NCBI GenBank assembly: GCA_028690555.1
Contig: JAQVBA010000019.1
Location: 1-17,913, forward strand
Direction: 5' to 3'
DNA length: 17,913 nt
Source of the DNA: Acholeplasmataceae bacterium
GTDB lineage: Bacteria; Bacillota_I; Bacilli_A; Acholeplasmatales; Acholeplasmataceae
Position 1 is the stretch's first letter; every line of letters starts with the position of its first letter. Below are positions 7,802 through 14,253 of the stretch, one piece after another. The notes under the pieces are model-generated. The model worked only from the letters and a program-made list of their open reading frames with translations. It did not search any database and was not told where the DNA came from. Both the position numbers and the translations under genes were made by a program.

Positions 7802-8324
7802 CCATAATCTCCTTTAATTTAGTTAATACTTGATTTTCGCGTAATAAAACCGTTTTTAAACCTTTTTGTTGATGTTTTTCATCCTTTAAAATCTGACAAT
7901 TATGTCGAATAACTTCATCAATTTTTGACCAAGTTGGCAAAATGCCATAAAAACATTCATTTCCTTTGAGTTGTTGTTCACCTAAACCTTCAATTTCACA
8001 TACATAGTAATTTGAAATTTGATGAAACACCCGGTGATCTCCATGATATCCATACCGAATTTCTTCAGTATATCCAAAAGGTTCTTTAATTTTAGGATTT
8101 ATGGCACCGAGTTCTTCTTTCATTTCTCGGATGAGCGCTTCTAAAGGATTTTCATAATGATGGATTCCCCCACCAGGAAACATAAAATCGTTATAATAAT
8201 TTGAATATGCCATTAAAACTTCTTTTTTATCATTTAATATGATGGCTCGAGCGGTTTTTCGAATAATTTGAATTTCTTTTTCCTCAATACCCTCTTCGAT
8301 AATGGTATTTCCAATTTTAGTCAC
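7788..8324 (-). CDS. NUDIX hydrolase, substrate unknown
   Basis: Cytoplasmic hydrolase of nucleoside diphosphates linked to another moiety. The Nudix box is complete: G52, E58, R66-E67, E70-E71, G73, the glutamates being the metal ligands. 178 residues, with an N-terminal beta strand RKTARAIIL and a C-terminal extension rich in Lys/Gln helices. The start is a GTG (8324) that overlaps the xerC end by 8 bases; no closer ATG exists before residue 38. Ends in TGA inside dut. Overlap with dut suggests a nucleotide-sanitation pair, but 8-oxo-dGTP, ADP-ribose or capped-RNA substrates cannot be told apart from sequence alone. Confidence 0.9.
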   Translation of the reverse strand: MTKIGNTIIEEGIEEKEIQIIRKTARAIILNDKKEVLMAYSNYYNDFMFPGGGIHHYENPLEALIREMKEELGAINPKIKEPFGYTEEIRYGYHGDHRVFHQISNYYVCEIEGLGEQQLKGNECFYGILPTWSKIDEVIRHNCQILKDEKHQQKGLKTVLLRENQVLTKLKEIMDEKI

Positions 8325-9231
8325 TTTTTTTCACCATCCTTGGTGAAGCTTTTCGATATTTTTCTTTCATGGATTCTGTTGATACATGCGTATAGATCTG
8401 TGTGGATTTCAAATGTTCATGACCTAAAAGTTCTTGAACCACACGTAAATCTGCGCCATGATCTAATAACACTGTTGCAAACGCATGGCGAAGCATATGT
8501 GGATGAATCCGATACGTTTCTCCAGATTTTTCAATGATTGATTTTAAGATGTGTTGAAGACCTCTTACTGTTAACTTTGTTCCTAAATGATTAATAAAAA
8601 CTTCATCAACATTTGAGTCAGGTCCTTTTGCTAATAAAATGGGTCTGATATAAGTTAAGTAATGTCTCAAATCAGTAATTAGTTTCTGGTGAATTGGTAC
8701 ATAACGATCTTTAGAACCCTTACCATGAATGAGTATTTGTTCTTGATCAAGTGCTATATCTTTTAACTTCATCGCACATAATTCACTGGCTCTAAGTCCA
8801 CAACTAAATAGTAAATCCAATATGACATAGTTTCGATGCCCTAATGGTTTATGTTTATCAATTGACTGATAAATTAAGTCAATTTCCTCTGTATGTAGAA
8901 TGGTTGGGAGCTTCTTAGGAATTTTGGGACTTTCTAAAGTTTCAAAAATATTTTTATCCATCCATTTTTGATTGACAGCATATGCATAAAAAACACGAAG
9001 TGATGAGATTTTTCGTGCAATCGATTTTTTCGCATAATGATTAAAGTCTAGATGTGACACATAATGTCTGCCGAGTCTTTCTCTTGTGACATCGAGTAAG
9101 TCTTTTGCGAGCTCTTCATTTTGAATAAAAGATTCAAAATCCATCACATCTCTCACATAGGCTTTAACGGTATGCGGACTGTAATTTTTTTCAACTTCTA
9201 AATAGTTTTGAAATGATAAAATAACATCCAT
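8317..9231 (-). CDS. xerC: Tyrosine recombinase XerC-like (CodV-like), chromosome dimer resolution
   Basis: Site-specific recombinase. N-terminal core-binding domain (about 1-90), then catalytic domain with R147 (GLRASE), K171 (HGKGSKDR), H245-R248 (HPHMLRH), H271 (LGHEH) and nucleophile Y280. 304 residues, typical of XerC/XerD rather than longer phage integrases. ATG at 9231 shares one base with the trmFO TGA, with AGGAG upstream; a TTG three bases earlier is less likely. Position directly after trmFO matches B. subtilis gid-codV, which argues for XerC as opposed to a mobile-element integrase. Whether XerC or XerD cannot be settled without the partner gene, and some small genomes use a single Xer. 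Confidence 0.9.
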   Translation of the reverse strand: MDVILSFQNYLEVEKNYSPHTVKAYVRDVMDFESFIQNEELAKDLLDVTRERLGRHYVSHLDFNHYAKKSIARKISSLRVFYAYAVNQKWMDKNIFETLESPKIPKKLPTILHTEEIDLIYQSIDKHKPLGHRNYVILDLLFSCGLRASELCAMKLKDIALDQEQILIHGKGSKDRYVPIHQKLITDLRHYLTYIRPILLAKGPDSNVDEVFINHLGTKLTVRGLQHILKSIIEKSGETYRIHPHMLRHAFATVLLDHGADLRVVQELLGHEHLKSTQIYTHVSTESMKEKYRKASPRMVKKSD

Positions 9232-10514
9232 CAAATTTCTCCTATATACTGTTTTAAAGCCTCCATTGAACGTTCATAATACATTTCTTTTCGCATTTTC
9301 TTTTTATGTTTAAACCCTAACTCAGGAAGTAAACCGAGATTGGCGTTCATTGGCACAAATGAAGGATTAGGTGTCGAAACATATGCTGCCATCGCGCCCA
9401 TCATCGTCACTTTAGGTAGGGGATTTAACTTATTATTTTTAAGTAATTGAGATATCTGTATTGCAGCATTTAGTCCCGAAGCTGCACTTTCAACATATCC
9501 TTCAACACCACTAATTTGTCCTGCGAAAAATATATTTGGATGTGCTTTTGACTGAAAACTTTGATTGATTATTTTAGGGCTTTCAATGTATGTATTTCGA
9601 TGCATAACGCCATATCTTAAAATATTAGCTTTTTCCAAACCAGGAATCATTTGAATCACTTTCTTTTGTTCATCCCATGTGAGATGTGTTTGAAATCCAA
9701 CGATGTTGTACATTGTTTTTGCTGCATCATCTTGTCTTAATTGAACAACTGCATGAAATCTTTTACCGTCTTTTTCTAAACCCACAGGTTTCATTGGACC
9801 AAAAAGCAACGTTTCTTTTCCTCTTTCAGCCATCACTTCAAAAGGCATGCATCCTTCAAAAACATTATTTTCAAAATCTTTAATTTCAACTTTTTTGGAT
9901 TGAATAATAGCGTTATAAAAAGCATGATATGTTTCTTCATCCATTGGACAATTGATATATGCAGCTTCACCTTTATCGTACCTAGATTTTAAGTAACAAA
10001 CATTCATATCAATGGAAGATGCTTCAATAATTGGTGCGATAGCATCAAAAAAATGAAGGTGATCTATATGGAACTTCTCTTGAATATCTTTAGATAAAGC
10101 ATCACTGGCCAAAGGTCCAGCAGCAATAACTGTCAATTCATTTAAATGAATCGTCTTAACTTCTTCTCTCACAACTTCAATCATAGGATGCTGATGAATT
10201 TTTGATTCAATATATGTCGAAAAAAGATGTCGATCGACTGCTAAACTTGACCCAGCAGGAACTTCACTATGAAGTGCCGCTTGCATCACTAAAGAATCAA
10301 ACATCATCATTTCTTTTTTGAGCATCCCAACAGCATTATGTGGGTCATTTGATCTTAAAGAATTTGAACAAACGAGTTCAGCAAAATTCCCAGTCTGATG
10401 GGCTGGGGTCATTTTATCTGGACGCATTTCATAAAGTTTCACTTGAAATCCTTGATTTGCTAAGTAATACGCTGCTTCTGAACCTGCGAGTCCAGCACCA
10501 ATAATATGTATCAT
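9231..10514 (-). CDS. trmFO: Methylenetetrahydrofolate-tRNA-(uracil-54-C5)-methyltransferase
   Basis: FAD- and folate-dependent enzyme that makes ribothymidine at position 54 of tRNA, using 5,10-methylene-THF as carbon donor and NAD(P)H as reductant. The FAD-binding loop GAGLAG (6-11) starts the protein. AELVCSNSLRS (Cys49) and EGCMPFE (Cys222) contain the two catalytic-type cysteines known in the family, and GYVESAASGLNAA is the C-terminal flavin contact. The frame opens at 10538, but GGTGATG just before the ATG at 10514 and the family's N-terminus favour 10514 (427 residues). First gene of trmFO-xerC-nudix-dut, just downstream of the folate-transporter gene. Confidence 0.96.
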   Translation of the reverse strand: MIHIIGAGLAGSEAAYYLANQGFQVKLYEMRPDKMTPAHQTGNFAELVCSNSLRSNDPHNAVGMLKKEMMMFDSLVMQAALHSEVPAGSSLAVDRHLFSTYIESKIHQHPMIEVVREEVKTIHLNELTVIAAGPLASDALSKDIQEKFHIDHLHFFDAIAPIIEASSIDMNVCYLKSRYDKGEAAYINCPMDEETYHAFYNAIIQSKKVEIKDFENNVFEGCMPFEVMAERGKETLLFGPMKPVGLEKDGKRFHAVVQLRQDDAAKTMYNIVGFQTHLTWDEQKKVIQMIPGLEKANILRYGVMHRNTYIESPKIINQSFQSKAHPNIFFAGQISGVEGYVESAASGLNAAIQISQLLKNNKLNPLPKVTMMGAMAAYVSTPNPSFVPMNANLGLLPELGFKHKKKMRKEMYYERSMEALKQYIGEI

Positions 10515-10529
10515 GTCATCACCACTCAT

Positions 10530-10535
10530 ATTATA
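10530..10535 (-). promoter_or_regulatory. Possible -10 element for trmFO-xerC-nudix-dut
   Basis: A perfect TATAAT on the minus strand lies just after the terminator of the upstream gene. No good -35 box is visible (TCTTAA at 17 bases). The predicted start leaves a leader under 10 bases, which weakens the call. Confidence 0.3.
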
Positions 10536-10555
10536 CATGAAAAGGCTTTAAATTA

Positions 10556-10582
10556 AGAAAAAAGTGAGTGTTTAACTCACTT
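10556..10582 (-). terminator. Intrinsic terminator after the folate ECF gene
   Basis: Minus strand AAGTGAGT, loop TAAAC, ACTCACTT, then a run of T. The 8-bp perfect stem overlaps the TAA stop. Confidence 0.85.
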
Positions 10583-11114
10583 ATTGAGAAGCTTCTTGAG
10601 GTTTAAATTCAAACCTTTCAAAAAAGGGATTAAGTTTAAAATGAATGTCTTTAATTAAAAAGAACATAATGACAGAATTGAAAGGAATTAAAGACATGCG
10701 AATTAACAATAAACTTAATGTCGTCTGAATATCAAAATGGATCATGAGTGCAAGGGTGTTACTTAATGAAGCACAAAGATATGTGAGAGGGATAACCCAT
10801 ACCAAACGTGAAGTCACGTATTTTTTGTGAAGGATTAAACCAGGAATAAGTCCCCACATAATCGGTCCTAAAACAAAGAAAGGTAAAAATGTTTGATTCG
10901 CAGTCACAACACCAATCACATCCCCAACTAAAGCAATCATGATGCCATAAGATGGACCTAAAATGATACTTCCGAAAATGATGGGTATTGCATAAAATGG
11001 TAACCCAAAATTTTGGATATTCAATACAAATTTAAAAAATACATCAATGATAATTGAAATGGCAGCTAAACTTGCTGCTAAAACCATTTTTTGAACATAA
11101 ATGTTTTGTTTCAT
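10581..11114 (-). CDS. folT: ECF transporter S component, folate (FolT) type
   Basis: Substrate-binding membrane subunit of an energy-coupling-factor importer, working with a shared EcfT and two ATPases encoded elsewhere. About six hydrophobic segments fill 177 residues, the usual size. Helix 1 has the AxxxA pattern (A13/A17, A14/A18) that S components use to dock EcfT, and the GPSYG...GDVIG region resembles folate and related S components. The frame opens at 11147, but TGGAGGTC lies 8 bases before the ATG at 11114. Substrate assignment rests mainly on the tetrahydrofolate riboswitch immediately upstream, which in Firmicutes commonly precedes folT. Sequence alone would allow another vitamin. 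Confidence 0.85.
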   Translation of the reverse strand: MKQNIYVQKMVLAASLAAISIIIDVFFKFVLNIQNFGLPFYAIPIIFGSIILGPSYGIMIALVGDVIGVVTANQTFLPFFVLGPIMWGLIPGLILHKKYVTSRLVWVIPLTYLCASLSNTLALMIHFDIQTTLSLLLIRMSLIPFNSVIMFFLIKDIHFKLNPFFERFEFKPQEASQ

Positions 11115-11115
11115 C

Positions 11116-11141
11116 AAAAAAAGACCTCCAGTATTGAGGTC
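11116..11141 (-). terminator. Riboswitch-controlled terminator in the folT leader, also covering the ribosome-binding site
   Basis: Minus strand GACCTC, 7-base loop, GAGGTC, then seven T directly before the ATG region. The 3' arm is the Shine-Dalgarno sequence itself, so the hairpin could block both transcription and translation. Confidence 0.75.
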
Positions 11142-11164
11142 CACCATAATTGCTTACAGCGGAC
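11139..11164 (-). promoter_or_regulatory. Predicted antiterminator hairpin of the THF riboswitch
   Basis: GUCCGCUGUAA pairs with UUAUGGUGGAC around a GCAA tetraloop, 11 bp including three G-U pairs. The 5' arm reuses the aptamer's pseudoknot strand and P1 3' strand. The 3' arm takes three bases of the terminator's 5' arm, so the states exclude each other. Confidence 0.7.
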
Positions 11165-11248
11165 GCATTAGAAAACCGCCACTTTCGTGTTCGTTCTAAT
11201 CCGACATCCCATGATTAGACACTTAACGCTTTCCAATTACTCTGTAAG
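11153..11248 (-). promoter_or_regulatory. Tetrahydrofolate (THF) riboswitch aptamer
   Basis: Conserved blocks recognised on the minus strand: GAGUAA, GCGUUAAGUGU, GGGAUGUCG, ACGAA, GCGGU and GCGUCCGC. Pairings: P1 CUUACAG/CUGUAAG (11248-11242 with 11159-11153); P2 AUUGGAAA with UUUCUAAU; P3 CUAAUC/GAUUAG; P4 CAC-GAAA-GUG. The pseudoknot joins GGAUGU (11209-11204) and GCGUCC (11166-11161). This is the class-I THF (folT) architecture. Expected logic: THF binding stabilises P1 and the pseudoknot, the terminator forms, and folate import falls. Confidence 0.93.
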
Positions 11249-11251
11249 TCT

Positions 11252-11279
11252 ATTATACATGAATAAAATAAAAATCCAA
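11252..11279 (-). promoter_or_regulatory. Promoter for the THF riboswitch-folT unit
   Basis: Perfect TATAAT (11257-11252) with a modest TTGGAT (11279-11274) 16 bases upstream. The start would fall at the 5' end of aptamer helix P1. Confidence 0.5.
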
Positions 11280-11286
11280 GGGAAAG

Positions 11287-11937
11287 TTAATCCAATTCCC
11301 AATGGATTTCTTGTTTTCCATGTTTTCTTAAAATTTCATTAATTTTCGAATATGGCTTTGAGCCAAAGAATCCACGATGTGCAGATAAGGGTGATGGATG
11401 AACAGATGTAATCACATCATGGCCATATGATTTTATCAAAGGCAAGAATTGTTTCGCGTGATTCCCCCATAAAACAAAGACAAGATTTTTTTGATATTCC
11501 GCTAAAGTTTGAATCAACTTCTTCGTAAATATTTCCCATCCCTTTTGTTGATGAGATAAAGCTTTATGGGCTTCGACGGTAAGAATTGTATTTAATAATA
11601 AGACTCCTTGTTTCGCCCAAGGTGTTAAATTACCCGATGTTGGATAGGAAATATTTAAATCATCATTCAATTCTTTAAACATGTTTTGCAAGCTCGGTGG
11701 AAACTTACCCTTTTCAACGCTGAAAGCTAACCCATGTGCTTGTCCTTCTTCGTGATAAGGATCTTGACCGATAATAACCACTTTAACTTGATCAAAAGGC
11801 GTAAGTTTTAGTGCACTTAATCTTTTTTCTTTAGGAGGATAAATCGTTTTATGTAAATCCTCATTTTTCAAAAAAGCGACTAAATCTTGCATGTAAGGTA
11901 GTTTTAATTCTTCTTGTAATATTGTATCCCAATCCAT
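11287..11937 (-). CDS. ung: Uracil-DNA glycosylase, family 1
   Basis: Excises uracil from DNA to start base-excision repair. GQDPYH (57-62, catalytic Asp59) and HPSPLS (180-185, catalytic His180) are intact, as are the FPPSLQN minor-groove loop and LLNTILTV. 216 residues from the ATG at 11937, preceded by GGCGGTGAT; the frame extends to 11982 but that segment overlaps the promoter and is not family-like. Monocistronic between the gap terminator and the folT leader. After the stop a weak hairpin (GGGAA/TTCCC, 11 bp apart) precedes a T-rich stretch. Complements dut, which limits dUTP incorporation. Confidence 0.96.
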   Translation of the reverse strand: MDWDTILQEELKLPYMQDLVAFLKNEDLHKTIYPPKEKRLSALKLTPFDQVKVVIIGQDPYHEEGQAHGLAFSVEKGKFPPSLQNMFKELNDDLNISYPTSGNLTPWAKQGVLLLNTILTVEAHKALSHQQKGWEIFTKKLIQTLAEYQKNLVFVLWGNHAKQFLPLIKSYGHDVITSVHPSPLSAHRGFFGSKPYSKINEILRKHGKQEIHWELD

Positions 11938-11961
11938 AGTATCACCGCCTATATATAAGAA

Positions 11962-11970
11962 ATTATAGCA
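11962..11970 (-). promoter_or_regulatory. Extended -10 promoter for ung
   Basis: TGCTATAAT on the minus strand, an extended -10 element that can work without a strong -35. It begins right after the T-run of the gap terminator. The start is near 11955, 18 bases before the ATG. Confidence 0.55.
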
Positions 11971-11971
11971 T

Positions 11972-11998
11972 AAAAAAAGCACACCAGAAAGGTGTGCT
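11972..11998 (-). terminator. Intrinsic terminator after gap
   Basis: Minus strand AGCACACC, loop TTTCT, GGTGTGCT, then seven T. An 8-bp perfect stem, a strong terminator. Confidence 0.9.
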
Positions 11999-12011
11999 AT
12001 CTTAAATTGAA

Positions 12012-13025
12012 TTATTTAATAAGACTTGCAAATTTTTTCACAGTACGAATCATTTGTGCTGTGAAGCTCATTTCGTTATCGTACCAAGACATCACTTTAA
12101 CAAGTTGTTTTCCATCATATTCCATCACTTGTGTTGTATGTGCGTCATAAATTGATCCATAATGAGTACCAATTACATCTGATGAAACGATTGGATCAAA
12201 ACTATACTTAAGTGTTTCATTCGCACCTTTCTTGAATGCTTCATCAATCAATTCAGGTGTAACACGAGTCTTAAGTTCAACTGTTAAATCAACGATAGAT
12301 CCAGTAATCGTTGGTACACGAAGTGCAGTACCATCAAGTTTTCCCTTTAAGTGAGGTAAAACTAAACCGATTGCTTTTGCAGCGCCTGTAGAACTTGGAA
12401 TAATGTTTGCTGCTGCTGCGCGTCCACGACGTGCAAAGATACCTTTTTTATGAGGTTGGTCCATGAGTGATTGGTCATTTGTATACGCATGAACCGTAGT
12501 CATCATGCCACCAACAACTCCGAAATTGTCATCTAAAACTTTTACAAGTGGTGCTAAGCAGTTTGTTGTACAAGATGCTGCACTAATAATTTTTTCAGAA
12601 CCATCAAGAACATTATCATTCACATTGTAAACGATTGTCTTCATATCACCAGTTGCTGGAGCACTAATTACAACTCTTTTTGCTCCTGCTTCTAAATGCC
12701 AACCAGCTTTTTCAACATTTGTAAATAAGCCAGTGCATTCTAAGACAACATCAACACCAAGTTTTCCCCATGGTAATGCTTTTGGATCTTTTTCAGCAAA
12801 AATAGGAATTACTTTTCCATCAACTACAAGATTAGTTCCTTCAAATGATACACCATCATTCTTAAAATTACCTTGAGCTGTATCATATTTTAAAAGGTAT
12901 GCGAGTGTTTCTGCATCAGTTAAATCATTAATTCCGACGATGTCAAATTGTTTATCATCTGCCATAAGACGAAATGCAAGACGACCAATACGGCCAAAAC
13001 CGTTAATTGCTACTTTAATAGCCAT
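12012..13025 (-). CDS. gap: Glyceraldehyde-3-phosphate dehydrogenase, NAD-dependent glycolytic type
   Basis: Oxidises and phosphorylates glyceraldehyde 3-phosphate to 1,3-bisphosphoglycerate with NAD. INGFGRIGR opens the Rossmann fold. Asp34 in GINDLTD is the usual NAD-selecting acidic residue. SAASCTTNC carries the nucleophile Cys152, His179 lies in TTVHAYTNDQ, and the C-terminal SWYDNEMSF is intact. 337 residues from the ATG at 13025, preceded by AAGGAGGAG; the extra 16 codons upstream (to 13073) overlap the promoter and are not family sequence. Monocistronic: no pgk, tpi or cggR adjoins it, unlike many Firmicutes. Confidence 0.98.
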   Translation of the reverse strand: MAIKVAINGFGRIGRLAFRLMADDKQFDIVGINDLTDAETLAYLLKYDTAQGNFKNDGVSFEGTNLVVDGKVIPIFAEKDPKALPWGKLGVDVVLECTGLFTNVEKAGWHLEAGAKRVVISAPATGDMKTIVYNVNDNVLDGSEKIISAASCTTNCLAPLVKVLDDNFGVVGGMMTTVHAYTNDQSLMDQPHKKGIFARRGRAAAANIIPSSTGAAKAIGLVLPHLKGKLDGTALRVPTITGSIVDLTVELKTRVTPELIDEAFKKGANETLKYSFDPIVSSDVIGTHYGSIYDAHTTQVMEYDGKQLVKVMSWYDNEMSFTAQMIRTVKKFASLIK

Positions 13026-13063
13026 AATATAAATCTCCTCCTTGAAATGTTTTTCACATAAAT

Positions 13064-13091
13064 ATTTTACCATTACTCAAGATATTTTCAA
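13064..13091 (-). promoter_or_regulatory. Promoter for gap
   Basis: TTGAAA (13091-13086), 16-base spacer, TAAAAT (13069-13064), with TG one base before the -10 (extended -10). The start is near 13057, about 30 bases before the ATG. Confidence 0.6.
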
Positions 13092-13149
13092 ATATATTGG
13101 CAAAGGTTCGTGAATGTAAACGTTTTTGCTTTCAATTAACACCCTATTT

Positions 13150-13158
13150 TGTTATAAT
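13150..13158 (+). promoter_or_regulatory. Extended -10 promoter for the CYTH gene
   Basis: TGTTATAAT, perfect TATAAT with TG extension; the -35 region (TTTCAA at 17 bases) is weak. The start is near 13165, about 37 bases before the preferred ATG. Confidence 0.55.
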
Positions 13159-13201
13159 TTAATTGCATACGAATTCATAAAAAATGAAGGATGGTGTCAA
13201 A

Positions 13202-13753
13202 ATGACGAAAAACATCGAGATTGAATTTAAAACCATTGTATCAAAAGAACAGTATGAAACATTACTTAAAAGTTTTCGACTTGAAGATAACGTCTTTAAG
13301 CAAGTAAACTATTATTTTGATACGGATGATTATAAGCTCAATCAGCAACAAATGGTTTTAAGAATTCGTAAGAAAAGTGATACTTACTATAAAGTAACCT
13401 TAAAAAGCCAAAGTGACCACGGTGCTTATGAAAACCATCTTTTGCTTACAAAATCTCAAGCAGAAGAAATGATTGAAAAAGGATTTAATACGAAAGACTA
13501 TTTTGATGATATCGATTATTTTGTGACATTTAAGGTGAGCTTAGATAATTACCGTGTCAAAACTCCCTACTTAGATGGTGAATTATTTTTAGATCGTTGT
13601 GAATACTGTAACACAGTAGATTATGAGATTGAATATGAAGTCAATAACTATCATGAAGGATTAAAAATTTTCGAGAATTTTCTTAAAGAATACGGGATTA
13701 ATTATCAACCCACGAAGCGAAAAAGTGAACGCGCATTCACATGCAAGAGATAG
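13202..13753 (+). CDS. CYTH-domain protein (YjbK-like; putative triphosphate-processing enzyme)
   Basis: Small cytoplasmic protein of the CYTH/triphosphate tunnel superfamily, which binds triphosphates and metals with charged residues lining a beta tunnel. The defining ExExK is EIEFK (E6, E8, K10). Further charged strands follow: YYFDTDDYKL, LRIRKK, YYKVTLK, EIEYEV, and the C-terminal KRKSERAF. 183 residues, close to B. subtilis YjbK. The start is the ATG at 13202 with AAGGATGGTG before it; an in-frame ATG at 13184 is less well placed. The TAG stop lies in the terminator stem. Members include thiamine-triphosphatases, adenylate cyclases and polyphosphatases; the substrate here is unknown. Membership of a yjb-like cluster with spx and pepF supports the YjbK comparison. 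Confidence 0.87.
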   Translation: MTKNIEIEFKTIVSKEQYETLLKSFRLEDNVFKQVNYYFDTDDYKLNQQQMVLRIRKKSDTYYKVTLKSQSDHGAYENHLLLTKSQAEEMIEKGFNTKDYFDDIDYFVTFKVSLDNYRVKTPYLDGELFLDRCEYCNTVDYEIEYEVNNYHEGLKIFENFLKEYGINYQPTKRKSERAFTCKR

Positions 13754-13771
13754 CTCAGGCTATCTTTTTTT
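13748..13771 (+). terminator. Intrinsic terminator after the CYTH gene
   Basis: AGATAGC, loop TCAG, GCTATCT, then a T-run. The TAG stop codon forms part of the 5' arm. Confidence 0.85.
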
Positions 13772-13776
13772 ATTTA

Positions 13777-13805
13777 TTGACATTCTTACCATTTAAAACT
13801 ATAAT
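13777..13805 (+). promoter_or_regulatory. Perfect consensus sigma-A promoter for the small membrane protein
   Basis: TTGACA (13777-13782), exactly 17 bases, TATAAT (13800-13805). The start is near 13812, 22 bases before the ATG, and it begins 6 bases after the previous terminator's T-run. Confidence 0.8.
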
Positions 13806-13833
13806 TAATATAGAGAAAAGCGAGGAATTATTT

Positions 13834-14223
13834 ATGAAAGAACGCAGTTTACTACATTTTATGGCAGCGATGGTCATTAGCATTCTTACTTTGATATCTT
13901 TTATCGTGATGTTCGCAACTTGGTCAAAAGCTTATGCAGATGACATTATCCCGGCATTTTATATTCTATTAATTCCTACAGCAATTTTGTGGTTAGGATG
14001 GCTCATTGAAGACCGTGGTTTACTTTTATCTGGTTCAACGATACTAACAATGTTATTCATCCAACATTTATCCACGATATCGATTTTAAGTAATGATATC
14101 TTCATTACTCCACAATATGCTCCAATTGTAAGAACAATTTATGTATTATCCTTTGGATTGTTGCTAGGTTCTAGCATCTTAGGCTTCTTAGCATCATATT
14201 TCATTAACAAAAAGAAAGCATAA
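13834..14223 (+). CDS. Small four-helix membrane protein, function unknown
   Basis: I do not recognise a family. 129 residues from the ATG at 13834, which has GAGGAA before it; the open frame extends back to 13741 but that part overlaps the terminator and promoter. Four hydrophobic segments: about 7-29, 37-56, 64-85 and 92-122, separated by short charged turns (KAYADD, EDRG). A basic tail, NKKKA, suggests a cytoplasmic C-terminus. No cysteine or charged residue inside the membrane hints at catalysis or transport. The gene has its own perfect promoter and terminators on both sides, so it is an independent unit. Possible roles such as stress or membrane-modulating protein are guesses. Confidence 0.75.
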   Translation: MKERSLLHFMAAMVISILTLISFIVMFATWSKAYADDIIPAFYILLIPTAILWLGWLIEDRGLLLSGSTILTMLFIQHLSTISILSNDIFITPQYAPIVRTIYVLSFGLLLGSSILGFLASYFINKKKA

Positions 14224-14253
14224 AAATAAGGGAATCCAAGGATTCCCTTTTTT
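14222..14253. terminator. Bidirectional terminator between the membrane protein and spx
   Basis: GGGAATCC, AA, GGATTCCC, an 8-bp palindromic stem. Runs of T follow on the plus strand (14248-14253) and of A precede it (14222-14228), so it can end both convergent genes. Confidence 0.85.

Noticed and set aside
8268..8537. 89-codon plus-strand open frame
   Set aside because: It is antisense to the nudix start and the xerC catalytic end, which are clearly coding.
8317..9231. Tyrosine recombinase as sign of a mobile element or integron
   Set aside because: Length, motifs and position next to trmFO match chromosomal XerC/CodV; no att-like repeats or phage genes nearby.
2265..10514. Possible Mycoplasma-type code (TGA read as Trp)
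   Set aside because: uppS, cdsA, nudix and trmFO end in TGA at the expected family lengths inside tight overlaps with the next start; Trp is written TGG throughout.
13114..13128. cre-like sequence ATGTAAACGTTTTTG between gap and the CYTH gene
   Set aside because: Left half fits the CcpA consensus but the last two defined positions do not; it lies upstream of both promoters and AT-rich chance matches are common.
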